A stretch of 64,000 bases of DNA from G016234445 sp964438865. Lineage in GTDB: Bacteria > Chloroflexota > Dehalococcoidia > Tepidiformales > Tepidiformaceae. Below are positions 32,892-41,634 of this stretch, piece by piece (positions within the stretch are counted from its first letter, which is position 1; the number at the start of each line of letters is the position of its first letter). The position numbers and the translations under genes were made by a program. Location of the stretch: positions 62,001 to 126,000 of the forward strand of contig CAYTMI010000003.1 of the NCBI GenBank assembly GCA_964438865.1, in the 5' to 3' direction. The notes under the pieces are model-generated. The model searched no databases, was not told the origin of the DNA, and was given only the letters and a program-made list of their open reading frames with translations.

Positions 32892-34129
32892 TGCCCAAGG
32901 TCTACAACTGGCAAATCGGACGCGAAATGGACTATCCCTTCGCCAACGGCCCCGCGAAGCTGCAATTCGCCGCCGTCTTCAACACGAACCGCTGCATCGC
33001 CTGCCAGACGTGCACCATGGCATGCAAGACCACCTGGACGTTTTCCCCGGGCCAGGAACTGATGTGGTGGAACAACGTCGAGACCAAGCCCTATGGCGGC
33101 TTCCCCCAGCACTGGGACGTCAACATCCTCACCCTCCAGGAAAAGGCGAACCCGGGCGGCCAAACGTGGGACGTTTCCAAGAAGGACCCGGCGAAGGCCC
33201 CGTATGGCAGCTTCGCGGGCAAGACCATCTTCGAAACCGCCGACCAGGTCAGCAATACGGTCACGGGCTACATCCCGGCGGAAGACGACTGGAAGGCGCC
33301 GAACATCTTCGAAGACGCCGCCACGAAGCATTCGCCAACCGGCGTCTCACTGCCCGAACACGCAGGCTGGTTCTTCTACCTCCAGCGCATCTGCAATCAC
33401 TGCACCTACCCCGCCTGCCTGGCGGCCTGCCCCCGCAACGCCGTCTACAAGCGCGAAGAGGACGGCATCGTCCTCATCGACCAGAACCGCTGCCGTGGCT
33501 ACCGCAAGTGCGTCGAAGCCTGCCCCTACAAGAAGTCCATGTACCGGCCCACCACCCGCACGTCCGAGAAGTGCGTCGGCTGCTATCCCCGCATCGAAGG
33601 CAGCGACCCGCTCACCGCAGGCCTCCCGATGGAAACCCGCTGCATGACTGCCTGTATCGGCAAGATCCGGCTACAGGGCCTCGTGAAGGTCGGCGCCGAC
33701 GGGCTCTGGATCGAAGACCGCCAGAACCCGCTCTACTACCTCGTGAACGTGGCGAAGGTCGCTCTGCCGCTCTACCCTCAGTTCGGCACCCAGCCCAACG
33801 TCTACTACATCCCGCCCCGCTGGGTCCCGCGCGACTACCTTCGGCAGATGTTCGGTCCCGGCGTGGACGACGCCATTGCCGCCTACATGAATCCCAGCCG
33901 GGAAACGCTGGCCGTGCTCCAGCTCTTCCGCGCCACCCAGAGCATCGTCTTCAGCTACAAGGTGGAGCAGGGCCCGAAGACCGGCGAACTCAACGTCGGC
34001 GGCCAGAAGCGCGAACTTTTCAACGACACCGTTATCGGCTACGACAGCCGCGGCAAGGAAATCGTCCGCGTCTCCGTCGACGAGGCGGTGATAGAGCGGC
34101 CTTCGCAGCTCGCCATGAACACCATCTAG
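32891..34129 (+). CDS. NarH/NxrB-like iron-sulfur beta subunit
   Basis: 412 aa. Four cysteine clusters are visible: 'CIACQTCTMACKTTW' from about residue 36; 'CNHCTYPACLAACP' around 178; 'CRGYRKCVEACPYKK' around 201; and 'CVGCYPRIEG' with 'CMTACIGK' around 227-256. No signal peptide, as expected for a subunit carried across the membrane with its Tat-bearing alpha. It relays electrons between the alpha Mo/FS0 centre and the gamma heme. It is larger than the beta at 6129-7184 because of an insertion around residues 60-165. Confidence 0.93.
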   Translation: MPKVYNWQIGREMDYPFANGPAKLQFAAVFNTNRCIACQTCTMACKTTWTFSPGQELMWWNNVETKPYGGFPQHWDVNILTLQEKANPGGQTWDVSKKDPAKAPYGSFAGKTIFETADQVSNTVTGYIPAEDDWKAPNIFEDAATKHSPTGVSLPEHAGWFFYLQRICNHCTYPACLAACPRNAVYKREEDGIVLIDQNRCRGYRKCVEACPYKKSMYRPTTRTSEKCVGCYPRIEGSDPLTAGLPMETRCMTACIGKIRLQGLVKVGADGLWIEDRQNPLYYLVNVAKVALPLYPQFGTQPNVYYIPPRWVPRDYLRQMFGPGVDDAIAAYMNPSRETLAVLQLFRATQSIVFSYKVEQGPKTGELNVGGQKRELFNDTVIGYDSRGKEIVRVSVDEAVIERPSQLAMNTI

Positions 34130-34142
34130 AAGGAGGCCCGGC

Positions 34143-34904
34143 ATGGACACAGACACGACCCGGACCGGACCAGCCGACCTCGCCGTCACCCGGGCGATGG
34201 GCTACACCCTCCTCGCCCACGCCTTCGCCTATCCGGACGAAGCCGGCGTCGCGACGATGCGCGAAATCGCCGTCATGGCTGCGACCGCGCTGGTATCGAC
34301 GCCGCTCGCCGAACTCTGCAGCCTCGCCGCGGAGGCGACCCCGGACGAACTCGGAGCCGCGTACGTCAACGTCTTCACGGTTGGCTATAGCCCCGACTGT
34401 CCGACCTTCGAAACCGCGTACCTGGCCACCGACCTCATCCAGCAAACGAACCGGATGGCGGACATCGCCGGGTTCTACCGCGCGTTCGGGGTGGAAGGCA
34501 CAAGCGGCGGGTTCCGCCCGGACGACCTTTCGGTGGAACTCGAATTCATGGCCTTCCTCTGCCAGAAGCAGGCCTACGCGGCGGAACAGCTCCCCGCCGC
34601 CCGCGTCGCCGAATCGAAGCGCGCCCAGCGCATGTTCCTCCGGGAACACCTGGGGCGCTGGGGCAGCGGAGCAGGTGCGCGCGTGTCGGCTTGCGCGAAC
34701 CCCGGCAGCTTCTATGACGTCGCCGGACGCGTGCTCGGAGCCTGGATCTCCGACGATGCCCGGCGCATCAAGACAGGGCACATCGAACCCGTAATCACCC
34801 CGGCGCAGGAATGGGAGCGGCCGGAGGAGAGCGGCGACGACGATATCGCCCCGGTCCAGGTCATCGAACTCGACGAAATCGCCACGGAGGTGGGGTCGCT
34901 GTGA
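34143..34904 (+). CDS. TorD-family assembly chaperone of the exported enzyme
   Basis: 253 aa, helical. 'DELGAAYVNVFTVGYSPDCP' (around 58-80) and 'DDLSVELEFMAFLCQKQAYA' (around 123-142) are the family landmarks, the second matching the E-L-E-F-M signature of the other chaperone here. It would hold the alpha subunit until its cofactors are in and guard its Tat signal. The stop overlaps the gamma GTG start (GTGA). The final 40 residues are acidic and poorly conserved. Confidence 0.87.
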   Translation: MDTDTTRTGPADLAVTRAMGYTLLAHAFAYPDEAGVATMREIAVMAATALVSTPLAELCSLAAEATPDELGAAYVNVFTVGYSPDCPTFETAYLATDLIQQTNRMADIAGFYRAFGVEGTSGGFRPDDLSVELEFMAFLCQKQAYAAEQLPAARVAESKRAQRMFLREHLGRWGSGAGARVSACANPGSFYDVAGRVLGAWISDDARRIKTGHIEPVITPAQEWERPEESGDDDIAPVQVIELDEIATEVGSL

Positions 34905-35884
34905 CTGAACTGAGAACCTTCATCCAGGCCCACCGGAGGATGCTGGCGGCCGGCGCGGCGTTCCTCGCTATCGCAGGCGTCCTCCAGTTCGCCGGGGCAA
35001 ACCCGGCCCAATCCCAGACGATTACGCTGACCGCCTACCCGTCGGACAGCGACCCGAAGGCCCCCGATTCTAAAGCGTGGGACGACAGCCTCCCGATATC
35101 CGTGCCGCTCACCGCCCAGGCCGGCGCCTACGCGGCCGGGGGAGGTAGCATCCCCACCATCAGCGCCCGGGCCCTCCACTACAACAACACGCTCTACGTG
35201 CGGGTCGAGTGGACCGACGCCACCGCCGACGAGTCGACCGCCCGGATCCAGGACTTCGCCGACGCTGTCGCGATCGAATTCCCGGCGCGCGTCGCCACCT
35301 CCGTGCCGTCGATCTGCATGGGGCAGGCCGATGCCGGGGTAAACATCTGGCAGTGGCGAGCGGATTCGCAGGCGGGCATTCCGGAAGTGACCGCCATCCA
35401 CCCCAACGCCCTTATCGAAAGCTACCCGTCGACCGAAGACCTCTTCTTCACCGCCCGGGCTGCCGGCAACCCGGTCGCCAATCCCTCGATCGGCGCCGTC
35501 CAGAACCTCATCTCACGGACCTTCGGCACCCTCAGCCCCGCCGCAAGCCAGCAGGTACTCGGAGAGGGCGTCCATAAGGACGGCAAGTGGGCCGTCGTCT
35601 TTTCCCGGCCGTTCGCGGGACCTGACGGCGACCAGGCGACCTTCTCCGCGGGCGCCAAGACCGATGCCGCTTTCGCCGTATGGAACGGCAGCGAAGACGA
35701 TCGCAACGGGCGAAAGTCAGTCTCCCAGTTCGTCACCCTTAGCATCAGCGCCCAGAAGCTCCCCGGCGCCGGCGGCGGCGACGATTGGATCATCCTCACC
35801 ATCGCGCTGGTCTCGCTGCTCGCGATAAGCGCCCTCGGCGTTGGCCTGGCCGCCTACGGCTACCGGGAGGGGAGAGCCCGCTGA
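34901..35884 (+). CDS. membrane-anchored EB_dh-type heme gamma subunit
   Basis: 327 aa from GTG 34901. The N-terminal signal segment ends near 'NPAQSQT'. The EB_dh heme domain has 'LYVRVEWTDATADE' and 'ICMGQADAGVNIWQWRAD', whose Met is the expected b-heme ligand, and 'AVWNGSEDDRNGRK' near the end. A C-terminal helix (around 290-315) with a basic tail anchors it. It takes electrons from or gives electrons to beta on the outer face. The one-base overlap (TGATG) with the following membrane protein gene suggests a joint role. Confidence 0.88.
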   Translation: MTELRTFIQAHRRMLAAGAAFLAIAGVLQFAGANPAQSQTITLTAYPSDSDPKAPDSKAWDDSLPISVPLTAQAGAYAAGGGSIPTISARALHYNNTLYVRVEWTDATADESTARIQDFADAVAIEFPARVATSVPSICMGQADAGVNIWQWRADSQAGIPEVTAIHPNALIESYPSTEDLFFTARAAGNPVANPSIGAVQNLISRTFGTLSPAASQQVLGEGVHKDGKWAVVFSRPFAGPDGDQATFSAGAKTDAAFAVWNGSEDDRNGRKSVSQFVTLSISAQKLPGAGGGDDWIILTIALVSLLAISALGVGLAAYGYREGRAR

Positions 35885-36897
35885 TGGAGCGACGGGGTGC
35901 CCCTGGGCACGGGTTCGCGGGCATCGAACCGCTCGCGGCGGCGCTCGTCTGCGCTGTGGGAGTCGAACTTCTTGTGCTCCGCACGTTCACCCGTACCGCC
36001 GTTCACATCCCGGGGATTGAGGCGCTGGCAGGACCGTACAGCGCCGTGGCGGATTTCGGCCGGTTCGCCTACTACCTGAGCGTCGTCCTTCTGATCGCGG
36101 CGCTGCCGGCCCTGGCGTGGCGGCTCTGGACATCAGGAGACGTCGCCGCACGGCTTGCCAGTGCCGTCGTCGTGGGCTTCCTGGTCGCGGCCGCCGGGGC
36201 GCGCGCGGGCGTTGTGAGCAGCTACTGGATCGACGCCGCAAGCATTGGGGCGGTGCTCCTGCTGGTCGCCGTCGCCCCTTCCATGGCGCCGTGGCGGCAG
36301 GCTGCCGTGACCGGCGCATTCGCTGCGGCGTTCGTCTTCAGCGGCGCCCACACGCTGTCGCAAACCGCCACGGTCACCGGCCTCCGGTTCGACGGAAGCG
36401 GGTTGTTAACCCCCGCCGAAGCCGCCGCGCTGCTGTTCGCGCTGGGGACACCCCTGGTGCTCCAGCGGCGTCCGGTTCGCAGGGAATGGCTGATCGCCGG
36501 TGCCGTGGCGGCGGTGACGTTTGGGCTTTTCGCGGGAAACCCCTGGACCACGCGCATCCTGATGCTCTGGAGTGCCGGCCTCTCCGGCAGCTTCCCCGCC
36601 GTCCTCTATGGGGCCGCCGCGGGCGCGTTCACGCTCACGGTGGTGGCCCTCCTTCGTGACCGGCGGAGGCTGGAAGCGTTCGGCCTGCTGCTGCTCCTCG
36701 GCGGCGGCATCGGGCTCCACAGCACCTACCAGACAGGTCTCGTGGTTGCGGGCGTTGCCCTCTTCCTGGCCGGGGCCTCCACGATGAAGCGGGGTCGACT
36801 GGCGGTGCGCGTTGGGGCCGTCATCGCGGAAGATCGCGGTCGCCCGCGAACGAGGGTCGGGGCTGTCGCAGCGCGGCCATCATCGTCGCCGCGGTAG
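35884..36897 (+). CDS. polytopic membrane protein of the exported molybdoenzyme operon
   Basis: 337 aa, mostly hydrophobic, with about nine or ten predicted helices (for example around 17-35, 58-78, 93-112, 120-136, 142-160, 178-196, 206-222, 233-255 and 265-292) and a basic C-terminal tail. I do not recognise a family. Few histidines lie in the helices, so b-heme binding is unclear. Translation is coupled to gamma, which points to a membrane or quinone-linked partner of the complex. Confidence 0.75.
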   Translation: MERRGAPGHGFAGIEPLAAALVCAVGVELLVLRTFTRTAVHIPGIEALAGPYSAVADFGRFAYYLSVVLLIAALPALAWRLWTSGDVAARLASAVVVGFLVAAAGARAGVVSSYWIDAASIGAVLLLVAVAPSMAPWRQAAVTGAFAAAFVFSGAHTLSQTATVTGLRFDGSGLLTPAEAAALLFALGTPLVLQRRPVRREWLIAGAVAAVTFGLFAGNPWTTRILMLWSAGLSGSFPAVLYGAAAGAFTLTVVALLRDRRRLEAFGLLLLLGGGIGLHSTYQTGLVVAGVALFLAGASTMKRGRLAVRVGAVIAEDRGRPRTRVGAVAARPSSSPR

Positions 36898-36923
36898 CTG
36901 CCCCGGCGAGCCAAGACGACGGC

Positions 36924-38108
36924 TCAGAGGATGACGCGGTCTTCGCGGAGCGCGGTGATCTCCGGCCAGCCGTAGCCGAGGTCCAGGAGCACCTCCTCGG
37001 TGTGCTGACCCAGTTCAGGGGCCGCGGCTTTGATCGCCGCGGGGGTCCGGCTGAGCTCCACCGAAGGCCCCACCACGCGAATCTCCCCGCGTCCGGGCAC
37101 CTCGACCGTTGCCAGGTAGCCATTCGCCTTCACCTGCGGGTCGGCTTCAAGGTCGGCGTAACTGTTGACCGGGCCACAGGGGATCTCTGCCTGCTCCATC
37201 GCCCCCAACCACTCACTCCGCGGCCGGCCGGCGAAGGCGGCGCTTAAGAGCCCCGTGAGCTCTTCGCGATGGCGTTCGCGGGCGTCTCTCCCGGCGAACC
37301 GGGCATCGTCCGCAAGTCCGGGAAGCCCGGCGATGCGAGCCAGTACCGGCCACTGCCGCTCGTCGATGATCGCGATCGCAAACCATCCGTCGCTCGCGCG
37401 GTACATGGTGAAGAGCGGCGACACCGCGTTCGCGAGGCCACCACGGACCTGTTCGCCGGTCAGCAAGAAGTTTGCGATGTTCCAGGCCTGGAGGGTCATC
37501 TGCGAACCGAGCAGGGAAACGTCCACCTGCTGGCCCTCGCCGGTGCGAAGCCGGTGGACCAGCGCGACAAGGATCCCGTAGGCAAGCACGAGCGACCCTG
37601 ACTGGTCGGCGACGGTCGGCCCAACCGGCGATGGGCCCTGCGCTTCGGTTGCCGCGTTTGCCATCGCCAGGCCACCGGCAGCCTGGGCCACCATGTCCAT
37701 CGCCGGAAGGTGGGCGCCTGGCCCGCGGGGGCCGAAGCCACTCGCCGATCCGTAGATAATGTCCGGTTTCACGCGGCGGATATGCTCGTAGTCCAACTCC
37801 AGCCGCTCGATAGTGCCCGGCGCCCAGCTCTGGACGAAGACGTCGCTCCCGGCAGCCAGGCGCCGCACGATCTCCTTCCCGGCGGGGCGGCGGAGGTTCA
37901 CGGTGATGCTCTTCTTGCCGCGGTTGTGAGCCTGGAAGAACGGCGAGAGGCCGTCCGGCTGGAGCGCAATGCCCCGGCCCGGGTCGCCCATCCGCGGCGA
38001 TTCAACCTTGATTACCTCGGCGCCCATGTCGGCGAGCATCATCGTCGCGTGGGCGCCGAACTGGGCGATGCTGAGGTCGCAAACGCGAATTCCTTCGAGC
38101 GGCAACAT
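36924..38108 (-). CDS. CaiB/BaiF-family (class III) CoA-transferase
   Basis: 394 aa. N-terminal 'LPLEGIRVCDLSIAQFGAHA' and 'EVIKVESPRMGDPGR', then 'NRGKKSITVNLRRPAGKEIV', are class III CoA-transferase hallmarks. The catalytic Asp is expected in the 'PAMDMVAQAAGGLAMAN' segment. It moves CoA between carboxylic acids, likely activating or releasing an intermediate of the acyl-CoA pathway. It is the last gene of the nine-gene minus-strand operon and meets the exported molybdoenzyme operon end to end. Confidence 0.9.
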   Translation of the reverse strand: MLPLEGIRVCDLSIAQFGAHATMMLADMGAEVIKVESPRMGDPGRGIALQPDGLSPFFQAHNRGKKSITVNLRRPAGKEIVRRLAAGSDVFVQSWAPGTIERLELDYEHIRRVKPDIIYGSASGFGPRGPGAHLPAMDMVAQAAGGLAMANAATEAQGPSPVGPTVADQSGSLVLAYGILVALVHRLRTGEGQQVDVSLLGSQMTLQAWNIANFLLTGEQVRGGLANAVSPLFTMYRASDGWFAIAIIDERQWPVLARIAGLPGLADDARFAGRDARERHREELTGLLSAAFAGRPRSEWLGAMEQAEIPCGPVNSYADLEADPQVKANGYLATVEVPGRGEIRVVGPSVELSRTPAAIKAAAPELGQHTEEVLLDLGYGWPEITALREDRVIL

Positions 38109-38116
38109 CGCCGGGC

Positions 38117-38779
38117 TCAGCCGGCCGGGAACCGGAACGGTGCCGCTTCGACGATAGACTGCTTGATCTGCCTGAGGGCGGCCACGGGCGCTTCGGCAAT
38201 CACGTTGGCGACCGCCTTCGCCTCAGCGATGAGCTCCCCTCCAGCGACGACTTTGCTCACGAGCCCAATGGCCCGGGCCTCCGCCGCGTCGATCCGGCGG
38301 CCAGAAAGGCACAGGTCCCGGGCCACACCACCGCCCACGACCGCGGCGAGCGGGCCGTAAAGCGCCGCAGCCCCGAACTTGATCTCCGGGTGGCCGAAGG
38401 TTGCCGTGTCGGCCGCCACGCGGACGTCGGCGAGCACCGCGATATCAAACCCGCCCCCCATCGCCGAGCCATTGATTGCCGCGACGAGCGGTTTCGCGAA
38501 GTGCTGGAGACGGTGGTGATAGCGTCGCGACGACTCGCCGGAGAAGATCTCCTCTGGGGGCACGGTCGCGAACTCGCTGGTGTCGAACCCGGCACAAAAA
38601 ACGGCCCCTGCACCGGTGATAACCGCCACGCTCACCGAGTCATCCGCTTCCAGCTCTTCCAGCGCCGCCCGGACTTCGTTACGGAGCGCCGTGTTCAGGG
38701 CGTTGCGCTTGTCCGGCCGGTTCAGCGTGAGCGTGGCGACCTTGCCGTCCCGCTCAAGGATCAGGAGTTCGTAGGGCAC
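38117..38779 (-). CDS. enoyl-CoA hydratase/isomerase-family protein (short)
   Basis: 220 aa, shorter than the usual 255-260 and lacking part of the C-terminal helical region. Crotonase motifs are 'TLNRPDKRNALNTAL', oxyanion-hole segments 'VFCAGFDTSEF' and 'INGSAMGGGFDIAVLADVRV'. The usual second catalytic Glu position falls in 'FGHPEIKFGAAALYGPLAAV'. Eight bases separate it from the CaiB gene. One of three crotonase paralogues in the operon, perhaps each for a different acyl-CoA. Confidence 0.87.
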   Translation of the reverse strand: MPYELLILERDGKVATLTLNRPDKRNALNTALRNEVRAALEELEADDSVSVAVITGAGAVFCAGFDTSEFATVPPEEIFSGESSRRYHHRLQHFAKPLVAAINGSAMGGGFDIAVLADVRVAADTATFGHPEIKFGAAALYGPLAAVVGGGVARDLCLSGRRIDAAEARAIGLVSKVVAGGELIAEAKAVANVIAEAPVAALRQIKQSIVEAAPFRFPAG

Positions 38780-38798
38780 GCGGTTCCTCCTTCAGGTC

Positions 38799-39941
38799 TT
38801 ACAGACCCAGTTGCCTGGCGATGGTATTGCGCTGGATGTGCGACGTCCCCTCCCCGATCTCCATGACCTTCACGTCGCGGTAGAAGCGCTGGATGTCGGA
38901 CTCCATCATGAAGCCCGAGGCCCCGTGAAGAAGCACGGCCTGGCCGGTGATGCGGGCGCACATCTCGGTCGCGTAGAGCTTGGCCATGGACGCCTCCTTG
39001 ATGTGGGGGAGCCCCTGGTCCGCCATCCACGCGGCTTGCCAGGTGAGCAGCTTCGCGCACTCAAGCTCCACGGCCATGTCGGCGAACTGCCACTGGATGC
39101 CCTGGAACTGGCCGACGGGTTGCCCGAAAGCCTGGCGCGTCGTCACGTGCTTCAGCGATTGGTCAAAAGCGGCCCGGGCGGTCCCCACCGCGAACGCTGC
39201 CGAGACGATGCGCCCCGCCGTCAGCACCCGCATCGCGTTCATGAAGCCGCCGCTTTCGTCCCCGAGGAGCGCCCCCCGGCCGACGCGGCAGGCGTTGAAC
39301 GAAAGCTCCGCCGTGTCGGAGGCCCGGACCCCAAGCTTGCGGAACTTGCGTGCCACCGTGAAGCCGGGCATACCAGCGTCGACGATAAACAGGCTGAGCC
39401 CACGCATCCCTTTGGTGGGGTCCGTGTTTGCCGTGACCACAACGAAGTCCGCGATCGATCCGTTCGTGATGTAGGTTTTGGTCCCGTCGATGACATAGTC
39501 GTCGCCATCCCGGGTCGCGCGGGTGGTCATGGAACCCGGGTCCGAACCCGCGTCAGGTTCGGCGAAGCCCCATGCGCCGACCTTCTTTCCGCTCATTCCG
39601 GGCACCAGGTAGCGGCTCCTCTGTTCGTCGCTGCCGAAACGGGCGATGGCATTCAGCGCGAGGAAGACGTGCACGTAGACCCCGAGGTAGATGCCCGCCG
39701 ACGCGTATCCCATCTCCTCGGACATGATTGCCGCCATGATGCTGTCGCCACCCCCACCCCCAACCTCACGGGAAAACGGTACGCCCAGGTACCCGAGTTC
39801 CCCCATCGCCTGGAGGATGTGGATCGGGTACTCCTCTCGCTCGTCATACTCGCGGGCAATCGGCGCCACCTCGCGCGTGGCGAAGGCGCGGATGGCCTCC
39901 TGGAAGAGGCGCTGTTCCTCAGTGAACGAAAACCCAATCAT
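38799..39941 (-). CDS. acyl-CoA dehydrogenase
   Basis: 380 aa, full length for the family. 'WGFAEPDAGSDPGSMTTRAT' is the FAD/substrate signature, 'QAFGQPVGQFQGIQWQFADM' is the middle helix, and the C-terminal 'YRDVKVMEIGEGTSHIQRN' holds the catalytic Glu of short-chain type enzymes. It makes the 2,3-enoyl-CoA with FAD and passes electrons to an ETF. An EtfAB pair occurs at 55452-57301 but within another operon. Confidence 0.93.
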   Translation of the reverse strand: MIGFSFTEEQRLFQEAIRAFATREVAPIAREYDEREEYPIHILQAMGELGYLGVPFSREVGGGGGDSIMAAIMSEEMGYASAGIYLGVYVHVFLALNAIARFGSDEQRSRYLVPGMSGKKVGAWGFAEPDAGSDPGSMTTRATRDGDDYVIDGTKTYITNGSIADFVVVTANTDPTKGMRGLSLFIVDAGMPGFTVARKFRKLGVRASDTAELSFNACRVGRGALLGDESGGFMNAMRVLTAGRIVSAAFAVGTARAAFDQSLKHVTTRQAFGQPVGQFQGIQWQFADMAVELECAKLLTWQAAWMADQGLPHIKEASMAKLYATEMCARITGQAVLLHGASGFMMESDIQRFYRDVKVMEIGEGTSHIQRNTIARQLGL

Positions 39942-39949
39942 CGCCGTCC

Positions 39950-40735
39950 CTATCGCCCGGTGTAGAGAGGTGCGCGCTTCTCTTTGAACGCGTTCGCCCC
40001 CTCAAGGTGGTCGTCGGAGAGGATGCACATCGTCTGCGCATACGTTTCGAAGTCGAACTCGGCATCCATGCTCCGGTCCAGGCTGGCGTTGAGGGCCTGC
40101 TTGGTGAACCGCAACCCCATCGGCGGCCCGGCCGCGAGTTTGCGGGCATATTCGTCCACGGCGGCATCCAGCGCATCGTGCGGCACCACGCGGTTCACGA
40201 GTCCGATGCGGAGGGCTTCCTCGGCGTCCACCACGTCGCCGCCGTACAGCAGCTCAGTCGCTTTTCCCAATCCCACCATCCGGGGAAGGAAGTACGTCGA
40301 CCCCATGTCCGCGCCGGCGAGGCCAACGCCCACGAACACGAATCCAAACCGCGCCCGGTCCGAGGCAATACGGATGTCACAGGCCAGTGCCGTGCAGGCG
40401 CCCCCACCCGCGGCCACCCCGTTCACCTTCGCGATCACCGGGATCGGCAATTGCCGGATGGCGCGGATGTAGTCCAGGTACATCACGACGATGTCGCTCG
40501 CCTCCTTCGGCGGGCGCTTCACCATGTCCGCAAGGTCCGCCCCCGCGCAGAAGGCTCGCGACCCAGACCCCGTCATGATCAGCACGCGGGCTTCAGGGTC
40601 GCCACGCACTTCACCAAGCGCCGCCAGCAGTTCGGGCACGGTGTCGACGCTGATGCAGTTCATCCGCTCCGGCCGGTTGAACGTGATCGTCGAGATGGGT
40701 CCGTCCTTCTCCAGGAGGATGTACTTGAAACTCAC
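39950..40735 (-). CDS. enoyl-CoA hydratase/isomerase-family protein
   Basis: 261 aa. Crotonase motifs 'TFNRPERMNCISVDTV', 'AFCAGADLADMVKRPPKEA' and 'VNGVAAGGGACTALACDIRI' are present, and 'GLAGADMGSTYFLPRMVG' carries the catalytic-site Asp where classical hydratases have Glu, so isomerase or another crotonase activity is possible. It sits 8 bases downstream in the map from the acyl-CoA dehydrogenase gene and is co-transcribed with it. Confidence 0.9.
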   Translation of the reverse strand: MSFKYILLEKDGPISTITFNRPERMNCISVDTVPELLAALGEVRGDPEARVLIMTGSGSRAFCAGADLADMVKRPPKEASDIVVMYLDYIRAIRQLPIPVIAKVNGVAAGGGACTALACDIRIASDRARFGFVFVGVGLAGADMGSTYFLPRMVGLGKATELLYGGDVVDAEEALRIGLVNRVVPHDALDAAVDEYARKLAAGPPMGLRFTKQALNASLDRSMDAEFDFETYAQTMCILSDDHLEGANAFKEKRAPLYTGR

Positions 40736-40774
40736 GATTGGCTCCTTTCGCTGTGCCTGGCACCGGTTCAGGGT

Positions 40775-41632
40775 TCAGGGATGCCGGCCGGGAATGTGAC
40801 GTTCCGGGGGACCGGTGTACGTGGCCCCCAGCGCGTCCGGGATAATCCGCAAGGGCACGCCATCGCGGATCTCTTCGACGGCGTGGGCCACCAGCGCCCA
40901 GCCGTATTCGATCGCCGAGACGCCTTCCGCCATCAGCGGGTCGAAGTCGAGGTCGCAATAGACTGCCGCCAGCATCCCGGCGAGGTTGATCGTCACTGTC
41001 CGGCCGAGGGTTTCTTCGAGGGCGCCGTGAATCGCTTCGAGCAGTCGCCCGTGTTCGGCCCATCCCCTTTTCGCCCGGACCACCTTCCGCACCGACTCCG
41101 CCCGGGGTTCGACCCCGCCCCGGTGGGTGGGGTGCCCGTACCCCGGGATGACCTCGCGGCGCGCCCGGTAGTCAGCGACCGTTGCCACGGCCACAGCCCG
41201 GGGAGTGAGTGATTCCTCCCGGGCACGGTCAGCAACGGCGTACAGCATCTCCATTGCCGGCCGAGGGGAGCCCGTAACGACGCCCGTGGCAAGCATCCCG
41301 GCGGCCACGGCGCTGACCGGCGACCGTGAGGCGGAGGCAGCGAAGCGCGTGGCGCCCGCCGCCGAACTGATGAACTGCTGGTCCATCCCGCTTCGCAGGC
41401 AGACATCGAAGATCTCCGCCTGCTGGCGCGTCGGAAGTTCGCCCTTGAGCAACAGCCAGTGCGCTTCGACCGAGGTGAGTTCCTCGATGATCTCCTCAAT
41501 GGGATAGCCGCGGACGAGGATCCGGCCTTCGCTCGCGAGGCTGATGGCCGTGCGCCAGTAGTCGCTCCAGTCGCCACTTTGCATGTATTGGCCGATGTGG
41601 CGGGCGGGCATGGCAAGGTCGTACTTCCCCAT
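40775..41632 (-). CDS. citrate synthase/citryl-CoA lyase-family protein
   Basis: 285 aa, much shorter than citrate synthase (about 430) and close to stand-alone citryl-CoA-lyase-type domains. 'ILVRGYPIEEIIEELTSVEA' is the N-terminal citrate-synthase-like segment, and 'VIPGYGHPTHRGGVEPRAES' holds the active-site His with the DPR motif changed to EPR. It probably cleaves or makes a C-C bond on an acyl-CoA. Its place in a beta-oxidation-like operon suggests a chain-cleaving aldol-type step. Two bases separate it from the dehydrogenase gene. Confidence 0.8.
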   Translation of the reverse strand: MGKYDLAMPARHIGQYMQSGDWSDYWRTAISLASEGRILVRGYPIEEIIEELTSVEAHWLLLKGELPTRQQAEIFDVCLRSGMDQQFISSAAGATRFAASASRSPVSAVAAGMLATGVVTGSPRPAMEMLYAVADRAREESLTPRAVAVATVADYRARREVIPGYGHPTHRGGVEPRAESVRKVVRAKRGWAEHGRLLEAIHGALEETLGRTVTINLAGMLAAVYCDLDFDPLMAEGVSAIEYGWALVAHAVEEIRDGVPLRIIPDALGATYTGPPERHIPGRHP

Positions 41633-41634
41633 GG

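Noticed and set aside
29163..36897. Calling the organism a nitrite oxidiser
   Set aside because: NxrA-like proteins are mixed in function with nitrate, chlorate and other oxidoreductases. The motifs visible do not settle direction or substrate.
36898..36926. Hairpin GAGCC...GGCTC as a bidirectional terminator
   Set aside because: The stem is only 5 bases with an 8-base loop and no U-tract, so it is too weak to call in a GC-rich genome.
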